Shown: positions 36,156-41,282 of the stretch, one piece after another | Numbering within the stretch: position 1 is the first letter of the stretch | Layout of the letters: every line of letters starts with the position of its first letter | The notes under the pieces: model-generated | Seen by the model: the letters and a program-made list of their open reading frames with translations, nothing else | The model's database searches: none | What the model was told of the DNA's origin: nothing | IMG/VR virus record: IMGVR_UViG_3300020131_000004 | Span: 1 to 41,282 of that record | Strand: one strand, 5' to 3' | DNA: 41,282 bases | DNA from: a virus | Program-made: the position numbers and the translations under genes

Positions 36156-36305
36156 ATGAACATCCCAGGATGGGAGTTTGTAATAGAGATGCAGAAGCTA
36201 GGCTATCCGATTAACGGTGACGACAATCCAAACGAAGGTTTCTACGCGATCATTCTTGATATGGCTAAGAAGCTTAAAGAGCTGGAAGAGGCCGAAAAGG
36301 AATGA
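36156..36305 (+). CDS. Small hypothetical protein, first late gene
   Basis: A 49-residue protein (MNIPGWEFVIEMQKLGYPIN) with GGAG upstream, ending in an acidic helix (KKLKELEEAEKE) and an ATGA overlap. No family recognised. Confidence 0.7.
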   Translation: MNIPGWEFVIEMQKLGYPINGDDNPNEGFYAIILDMAKKLKELEEAEKE

Positions 36306-36502
36306 ATACAAATCTATTCCTTCCAAGCGACAGGGTAAAGATTCCAGAGCTTGATGTTGAAGGCACAGTGATTCGGGTAACGATGACCTTTTACGGAACC
36401 TGCTACATGGTTCGCTATTTTCACGAAGGCAACCCTTGTGAGTGTGAATTCTTCGACTTCGAGATAAAGGCCGTCAATCGTGAGAAGGCCAAACAGTCTT
36501 GA
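36302..36502 (+). CDS. Small beta-barrel-like protein
   Basis: A 66-residue protein whose pattern (SDRVKIPELDVEGTVIRVTM, then YMVRYFHEGNPCECEFFDFE) suggests an SH3-like or KOW-type barrel. It is coupled to both neighbours by overlaps. Function unknown. Confidence 0.7.
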   Translation: MNTNLFLPSDRVKIPELDVEGTVIRVTMTFYGTCYMVRYFHEGNPCECEFFDFEIKAVNREKAKQS

Positions 36503-36582
36503 GCAAATACCTAATAGCCATTCGCATAGTAGAGCTAGTCACCTGCCTGCACATTGTGGCTGGCGTTTGGAGGCATTGGTAA
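36499..36582 (+). CDS. Tiny membrane peptide (candidate)
   Basis: A 27-residue frame with TTG start overlapping the preceding stop (TTGA) and a stop overlapping the next start (TAATG). It is nearly all hydrophobic (YLIAIRIVELVTCLHIVAGV). The two overlaps suggest it is translated, but its size leaves doubt. Confidence 0.4.
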   Translation: MSKYLIAIRIVELVTCLHIVAGVWRHW

Positions 36583-36770
36583 TGCTGCGCAAGATCCTAT
36601 GCTTTCTAGGTAAGCACGAATACCAAACCCCAATCATTGCTTCACTTGATACTTACTGGCTGCAATGCGGTCAGGAATGCAAACACTGTGGCAAGTTTGA
36701 AGTCAGCAAGAAAGAACTAAATAACCTATTCCCCTGGGTATATCAACGGGGCAAGGATAGGGCCAAATAA
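36582..36770 (+). CDS. Small zinc-binding protein
   Basis: A 62-residue protein with GGAGG eight bases before the ATG. It has KHEYQTP, then CGQECKHCG, like the small DUF1660-type Cys/His phage proteins. Function unknown. Confidence 0.65.
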   Translation: MLRKILCFLGKHEYQTPIIASLDTYWLQCGQECKHCGKFEVSKKELNNLFPWVYQRGKDRAK

Positions 36771-36797
36771 CCGCGAATAATCCAAAGGAACTCGCAA

Positions 36798-36971
36798 ATG
36801 AAAGCATGTATTCACTGCACAAACAGGAAGGAACATCCTGACCAGATCCAACGGGATAACAACTCCTTCAGCAGCAAATGCTCTGTAACGGCTAAGTCCT
36901 GTAATGCATCTCGTCAGGATGAAACCTTGTGCGGCTTGAGTGCCAAGTATTACAAAGAGCAGGTTGCGTAA
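36798..36971 (+). CDS. Small Cys-rich protein
   Basis: A 57-residue protein with AAAGGA upstream and six Cys residues (CIHC, CSV, C, C), likely metal-binding. Its stop overlaps the terminase small subunit start (TAATG). Function unknown. Confidence 0.68.
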   Translation: MKACIHCTNRKEHPDQIQRDNNSFSSKCSVTAKSCNASRQDETLCGLSAKYYKEQVA

Positions 36972-37255
36972 TGTCAGTAGAAGGCAATCAAAACGCATAC
37001 AAGAACAAGCCTTGGGCTGACGCTTTGCGTAGGGCATTGGCCCGATTTGATGGTGGGAAAGAAAACGCATTAAATCTCATTGCAGATCAAACAGTTAAGC
37101 TCGCCGTTTCTGGAGAGCAATGGGCAATCAAAGAGATAGGCGACAGAACCGACGGTAAAGCCGCTCAATCCGTAACTGTATCTGGCGATGAAGAGAAGCC
37201 ACTAGTCACTAAGGTAGTGCGCGAGATTGTCCGCCCTAAAGATTCAGACCGCTGA
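36971..37255 (+). CDS. terS: Terminase small subunit (candidate)
   Basis: A 94-residue protein directly before and overlapping terL. GNQNAYKNKPWADALRRALA then NLIADQTVKLAVSGEQWAIK are the conserved segments of short phage proteins assigned as small terminase. The C-terminus (KPLVTKVVREIVRPK) is basic. It would recognise the packaging site, possibly in the gap upstream. Shorter than most small terminases, so assignment rests partly on position. Confidence 0.72.
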   Translation: MSVEGNQNAYKNKPWADALRRALARFDGGKENALNLIADQTVKLAVSGEQWAIKEIGDRTDGKAAQSVTVSGDEEKPLVTKVVREIVRPKDSDR

Positions 37256-38534
37256 GGTATTCGAATCCCTATTAGAGCCATCACGTTACAAAGGCGCTTG
37301 GGGCGGTAGAGGCTCCGGTAAATCACACTTCTTTGCTGACAGGCTCATTGAGGACAGCATAGCTGAACCTGGAGACAATCAAGGGGAAGGCTTAAGAGCT
37401 GTTTGCATACGCGAAGTACAGAAAGACTTGGCGCAATCATCCAAGGCGCTGATTGAAGCAAAACTCAAATCATTTGGCTTAGGTGAAGCTCAAGGCTTCA
37501 AGATATACCGCGACCTGATCCAAACCCCAGGTGATGGACTCATCATCTTCAAGGGGATGAATGACTACACCGCTGACAGTATTAAATCACTGGAAGGCTT
37601 CAAGCGTGCATGGTGGGAAGAGGCACAAACCGCTACCGGACATTCACTCAACCTCTTACGCCCAACATTACGAGCCAGAGGCTCAGAGCTGTGGTTTAGC
37701 TGGAACCCCAAGCGCAAGACAGACGCAATAGACATTATGCTCAGAGGGGAAGAGATCCCCACTGACGCTATCGTAGTAAAGGCCAATTGGCGCGATAACC
37801 CCTGGTTCACCGCAGAGCTAGAACAGGAACGTCTGGATTGTATCCGGATGCAGCCTGAGCAATACGGACATATCTGGGATGGTGAATATGTGAGCGTGAT
37901 TGAAGGCGCTTACTTCGCCAAGTCCATTGTTGAAGCCAGAACCCAAGGCCGCATCAGCCGCGTTGCTGCTGACCCGCTCATGACCTACCGCATGTTCTTT
38001 GACATTGGCGGCACTGGCGCTAGAGCTGACGCAGTATCTATCTGGGTGGCGCAGTTCATCGGTAAGGAAATCCGAGTCCTCGATTACTACGAGGCTGTAG
38101 GCCAGCCATTGGCTACACATCTTGCATGGGCTAGAACACGCGGTTACACGCACGACAAAGCCCAGATATGGCTCCCCCATGATGGTGAAACTAACGACAA
38201 GGTGTTTGATGTTTCCTATGAGAGCGCCATTCGCTCCGCTGGCTACCAAGTCACTGTAGTCCCGAATCAAGGCAAGGGCGCTGCAAAAGCTCGCATTGAA
38301 GCAGGCCGCAGACTCTTCCCCTCTATGTGGTTCAACGAATACACGACCCAGCCTGGACTCGATGCGCTCGGCTGGTATCACGAAAAGAAAGACGAAATCC
38401 GGAACATAGGGCTTGGCCCTGAACATGATTGGTCTAGCCACGGCGCTGACGCTTTCGGGCTGATGTGTATTGCCTATGAAGAGCCAAAGACCAAGGCAGC
38501 ACCAATCAACTACCCCCCATTAGGAATCGTATGA
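37227..38534 (+). CDS. terL: Terminase large subunit
   Basis: A 435-residue packaging motor of the PBSX/Terminase_3 type. Walker A is GGRGSGKS (residues 26-33), Walker B with catalytic Glu is in KRAWWEEAQ (126-134), and the coupling motif region includes LWFSWNP. The RNase H-like nuclease begins with FFDIGG near residue 250 and has a late HGADAFGLM motif. The TTG start overlaps terS by 29 bp and is not certain; no ATG precedes Walker A. It docks on the portal encoded next, whose start overlaps by ATGA. Confidence 0.95.
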   Translation: MSALKIQTAEVFESLLEPSRYKGAWGGRGSGKSHFFADRLIEDSIAEPGDNQGEGLRAVCIREVQKDLAQSSKALIEAKLKSFGLGEAQGFKIYRDLIQTPGDGLIIFKGMNDYTADSIKSLEGFKRAWWEEAQTATGHSLNLLRPTLRARGSELWFSWNPKRKTDAIDIMLRGEEIPTDAIVVKANWRDNPWFTAELEQERLDCIRMQPEQYGHIWDGEYVSVIEGAYFAKSIVEARTQGRISRVAADPLMTYRMFFDIGGTGARADAVSIWVAQFIGKEIRVLDYYEAVGQPLATHLAWARTRGYTHDKAQIWLPHDGETNDKVFDVSYESAIRSAGYQVTVVPNQGKGAAKARIEAGRRLFPSMWFNEYTTQPGLDALGWYHEKKDEIRNIGLGPEHDWSSHGADAFGLMCIAYEEPKTKAAPINYPPLGIV

Positions 38535-40672
38535 AAATGACCGATGACGAGCTACTGAAGCTGATAGAAGATGAGGAACGTACGTCCTTATCCTATCTGG
38601 CAGGCCAATTGTCGGACGAACGCGCCCAGAACATGGAGCTATACCTTGGCGACAAGACAAGGGAACTCTCCGCCGTAGAGGGTAGGTCGTCGGTTGTTTC
38701 GATGGACGTACAAGAAGCCGTAGAGTCTGTCATGCCTTCCCTGATGAAGGTATTCGCCTCTGGTGATGAGATCGTCAAGTTTGATCCTGTTGGCCCAGAG
38801 GATGTGAAGCCAGCCGAACAAGAAACTGACTATGTTAACCACGTCTGTCTGAACCAGAACAACGGCTATCTCGTGTTCTACCAATGGTTCAAGGATGCGC
38901 TACTCAACAAGAATGGCTATGTGAAATTCTGGTGGGATGAATCCACCGATGTTACGGAAGAGTTATATCAGGGACTGACCGACCCTGAATTACAGATGAT
39001 CCTGCAATCGGATGAAGTCGAGCCTATCGAGCATTCGTCCTACCCAGACGAAGCCGCACTAGCGCAATTGCAGCCGCAGATGGAGCAACTCATGCCCCTG
39101 GCTGAAGCAGGCGACCCGCAAGCCTTGATGATGCTGGAGCAGATGCAGGCCAATGTGCCCATGCTGCATGACGTGAAGGTGAAGCGCAAGAACACGAACG
39201 GGCAGGTGAGGACTGAGCCTTGCCCACCTGAAGAAATACTCGTATCGGCTGACGAGCGCAAGATTGACCCCAACTCCACCCGCTTCTTCGAACACCGCTC
39301 ATGGAAAACCATCTCCGAACTACGCGAGATGGGTTATGACGTAGACGATGACATTCCGGACGACTCAACTTCCTTGTGGATGAGCGAAGAATGGTTATCC
39401 CGTAACGAATTCGCAGAGGAAGGCATTTACCGCGATGGCCTAGACCAGGGCGCTAACCGCCGTGTGGTCTATCGTGAGGTGTATTACAAGGTGGACTTTG
39501 ATGGTGACGGTATCTCCGAGCGCCGTATGGTATGTCTCGTAGGCAAACAGATCCTCGCTAACGAAACTGCTGACTGCGTACCGTTCGCCGCCATTACGCC
39601 TTACATCATGCCTCACCGTCACATCGGGCGTGCGCTGGCTGACCTCATCAAAGACATTCAGATCATCAAGTCGTCAATCCTGCGGAATATCCTCGATAAC
39701 TTCTACGCTGCCAACAACGTCAGAACAGCCATTTCCAATAAGGTTGAGCTTGATGATCTTCTGGTAACTCGTCCAGGCGGGGTAGTTCGGGTACATGGTT
39801 CGCCACACGCTGAAATCATGCAGATTCCTACCAATTCAATTGGCCCCGCCGCTTTCCCCATGATGGAATACCTCGACACCATCAAGGAAACGCGCACTGG
39901 TGTTACCAAGTACAACCAGGGCATGGACGCAAACAGCCTCAACAAGACCGCCTCCGGTATCTCGCAGATCATGGGCGCGGCTCAGATGCGCTTAGAACTG
40001 ATTGCCCGTACCTTTGCCGAGACAGGTGTCAAGCAACTCTTCTTAGGCGTGCACAAGCTCTTGCTCCAGCACTCCAAGAAAGAGCAGATTACACGCATTA
40101 AAAACGAGTGGGTGCCAGTAGACCCTCGCCAATGGAAAACGCGCACGGATATGACCGTTTCTGTAGGTCTGGGAACCGGTAACAAGCAGGAGATGCTGGT
40201 ACAAATCATGCAAATCCTTGGTGTGCAGGAACGCGCCCTGGCGATTGGCGTAGCAACTCCCACGAATATCTATGAAGCCTGTGTTGAACTCACCAAGAAC
40301 GCTGGCTTTAAGGATGGTGACAAGTATTGGACGAATCCAGCCGACGCACCACAGCAACAGCAGCAACCTGATCCCAAGATGATTGAGGTACAGGAGAAAC
40401 TCAAGCTGGAGCAGCAGAAGCTACAGATGGTAGGCCAGAAGGATCAAGCAGAATTCCAGCAATCGCAAGAGAAGCAGCAGCTTGATTTCCAACTGGCACA
40501 GCAGAAACTCCAGAACGAGATTGATATTGCACGAGACAAGATGATTGCCGAGATACAGATACACCGCGAGAAGGTGATGGCAGAGATTGAGCTGGAGCGG
40601 GAGCGCATGGGATTACAAGCTATGCAACATCGTGACCAGATGCAACGTGAACCTATCAACGGAGGCGTATGA
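38531..40672 (+). CDS. Portal protein, P22-like
   Basis: A 713-residue portal of short-tailed phages. It has an N-terminal acidic start, then SSVVSMDVQEAVESVMPSLM and a YNQGMDANSLNKTASGISQI region near 470, characteristic of P22/Bcep22-type portals. A long Gln- and Glu-rich C-terminal helix (about 610-705) would form the barrel that projects into the head. The 12-subunit ring is the DNA channel and the docking site for terminase and adaptor. AGGA lies five bases before the ATG. Confidence 0.93.
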   Translation: MKMTDDELLKLIEDEERTSLSYLAGQLSDERAQNMELYLGDKTRELSAVEGRSSVVSMDVQEAVESVMPSLMKVFASGDEIVKFDPVGPEDVKPAEQETDYVNHVCLNQNNGYLVFYQWFKDALLNKNGYVKFWWDESTDVTEELYQGLTDPELQMILQSDEVEPIEHSSYPDEAALAQLQPQMEQLMPLAEAGDPQALMMLEQMQANVPMLHDVKVKRKNTNGQVRTEPCPPEEILVSADERKIDPNSTRFFEHRSWKTISELREMGYDVDDDIPDDSTSLWMSEEWLSRNEFAEEGIYRDGLDQGANRRVVYREVYYKVDFDGDGISERRMVCLVGKQILANETADCVPFAAITPYIMPHRHIGRALADLIKDIQIIKSSILRNILDNFYAANNVRTAISNKVELDDLLVTRPGGVVRVHGSPHAEIMQIPTNSIGPAAFPMMEYLDTIKETRTGVTKYNQGMDANSLNKTASGISQIMGAAQMRLELIARTFAETGVKQLFLGVHKLLLQHSKKEQITRIKNEWVPVDPRQWKTRTDMTVSVGLGTGNKQEMLVQIMQILGVQERALAIGVATPTNIYEACVELTKNAGFKDGDKYWTNPADAPQQQQQPDPKMIEVQEKLKLEQQKLQMVGQKDQAEFQQSQEKQQLDFQLAQQKLQNEIDIARDKMIAEIQIHREKVMAEIELERERMGLQAMQHRDQMQREPINGGV

Positions 40673-40857
40673 GCCCGGAAAGAGACAGTATCGAGTTTAC
40701 TTGCAAGGTGGGGAACCGTGAAAACCTAAACGGCATTGCCGTTTGGTCCGACTGCATTGAATTCTCACATCTTCTGACTAGTACGACAGACAACAAGGAA
40801 TCTCTCATCAGAGAAGCCTTGTATCAATTCGAGAAGAAACTACGAGAAACTTTATGA
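40669..40857 (+). CDS. Small hypothetical protein after the portal
   Basis: A 62-residue acidic protein (ATGA overlaps at both ends). NGIAVWSDCIEFSHLLTSTT then a C-terminal helix. No family recognised. Confidence 0.7.
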   Translation: MSPERDSIEFTCKVGNRENLNGIAVWSDCIEFSHLLTSTTDNKESLIREALYQFEKKLRETL

Positions 40858-41132
40858 GCCTGGAACAAGAGATTAGCGACGGTGCAAGAGCTGACCGTCT
40901 GATGGAAGAACTCTCCCCCTTCTTGGGGATGGTGAAAGAAGCCATTATCGAGAAGTGGGAAGCCTCCCCCGTAGCAGATAGGGAAGGCCAGCACGAATTA
41001 CGCTTGATGCTCAAGCTATTGAACGACCTGCAAGCCAACATCAAGACCACGATTGAAACTGGCAAGATGGCCCAGATACAGATTGAACAGGAATCCAAGC
41101 TGACCAAGTTCAAGAGAGCAGTCGGCTTCTAA
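40854..41132 (+). CDS. Hypothetical protein of the portal-scaffold interval
   Basis: A 92-residue helical protein (MSLEQEISDGARADRLMEEL, then SPVADREGQHELRLMLKLLN) of a type repeatedly seen between portal and scaffold genes in short-tailed phages. Its role is not known; a capsid-assembly function is suggested by position. Followed by the terminator at 41160. Confidence 0.75.
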   Translation: MSLEQEISDGARADRLMEELSPFLGMVKEAIIEKWEASPVADREGQHELRLMLKLLNDLQANIKTTIETGKMAQIQIEQESKLTKFKRAVGF

Positions 41133-41155
41133 TCTAGCAGTCGCCCAATCTGCAT

Positions 41156-41282
41156 AGACAAGCCTCTTCGGAGGCTTTTTTATTGGGCAAAACGCAGTGA
41201 TGCGCCGTTCCCTGACTTAAGCAGGGACAGACCTTTAGGAGTTACACCGAAATGAGTGACCAAGCCTTAGAGCAGTCGCCAG
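41156..41282. repeat. Terminal direct repeat, right copy (contig overlap)
   Basis: Identical to 1-127. It includes the terminator (41160-41183) and, from 41252, the first ten codons of the scaffold gene, which should not be annotated a second time. Confidence 0.95.

Noticed and set aside
35805-36214. Open frames on both strands before the packaging genes
   Set aside because: No ribosome binding sites, and the plus frame covers a terminator and the 36156 gene.
1-41282. CRISPR array, insertion sequence or transposase
   Set aside because: No regularly spaced repeats with unique spacers and no transposase-like protein were seen. The dispersed element copies are irregularly spaced and tied to genes.

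Overview
The window is one complete temperate podovirus-type phage genome written as a line. Bases 1-127 recur exactly at 41156-41282, so the contig closes into a circle of 41155 bp. The repeat length equals the largest k-mer of common short-read assemblers, so it is most simply an assembly overlap rather than a packaged end. The phage type is read from the head and tail genes: a P22-like portal, an SU10/DUF5309-type capsid protein, a short-tail adaptor and gp10-like hub, and long low-complexity ejection proteins. There is no tape measure, sheath or tail-tube gene. The host is probably a Gram-negative proteobacterium (holin, M15 endolysin, outer-membrane-type lipoprotein signals, NinB/NinG, Lar and YqaJ). 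The genus cannot be read from the sequence.

Layout. (1) Late genes, + strand, 36156-41155 continuing 1-17687: a run of tiny genes, terminase small and large subunits, portal, two small genes, a terminator, scaffold and capsid. A cassette of sugar and methyl transfer genes follows (2480-5859). Then come adaptor, hub, ejection proteins, tail fibre and fibre-associated protein, holin, phosphoesterase, M15 endolysin, small lipoprotein and DUF1353. (2) Three small leftward genes (17641-18394) and attP (18505-18552), a copy of the 3' half of a tRNA-Arg(CCU) amid integrase arm-type repeats. (3) A long leftward operon from PL (27657-27686): small genes, single-strand annealing protein, YqaJ exonuclease, SSB, HNH-AP2 endonuclease, Lar, excisionase and integrase. 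(4) The switch: a leftward repressor, a small protein and a lipoprotein, facing a rightward cro. PL and PR each carry CACC/GGTG operators in their spacers. (5) Rightward early genes from PR: three tandem terminators, a CII-like gene, an O/P-like replication pair with iterons inside the first gene, NinB, NinG, and a Q-like zinc protein. A consensus late promoter directly after that gene gives a short leader ending in a terminator, as in lambda PR'-tR'.

The most unusual feature is a dispersed repeat of about 40 bp with at least thirteen copies. In one orientation it supplies a fixed leader (TGCAGAAAGGA, then 6 nt, then usually a GTG start). In the opposite orientation it lies at the 3' end of genes and encodes a shared tail (QPxQxTEQxNEQ) on unrelated proteins. 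Several genes are bracketed by inverted copies, so they look like exchangeable cassettes. In one, the 3' copy is perfectly complementary to the gene's own ribosome binding site.

Other notable points are the virion- or host-modifying glycosylation cassette, an operator-like sequence in the late promoter, a truncated S74 chaperone-like domain, an orphan HigA-like protein, and many translationally coupled genes under 60 codons. Family names come from recognition of the translated sequences; no search was run.
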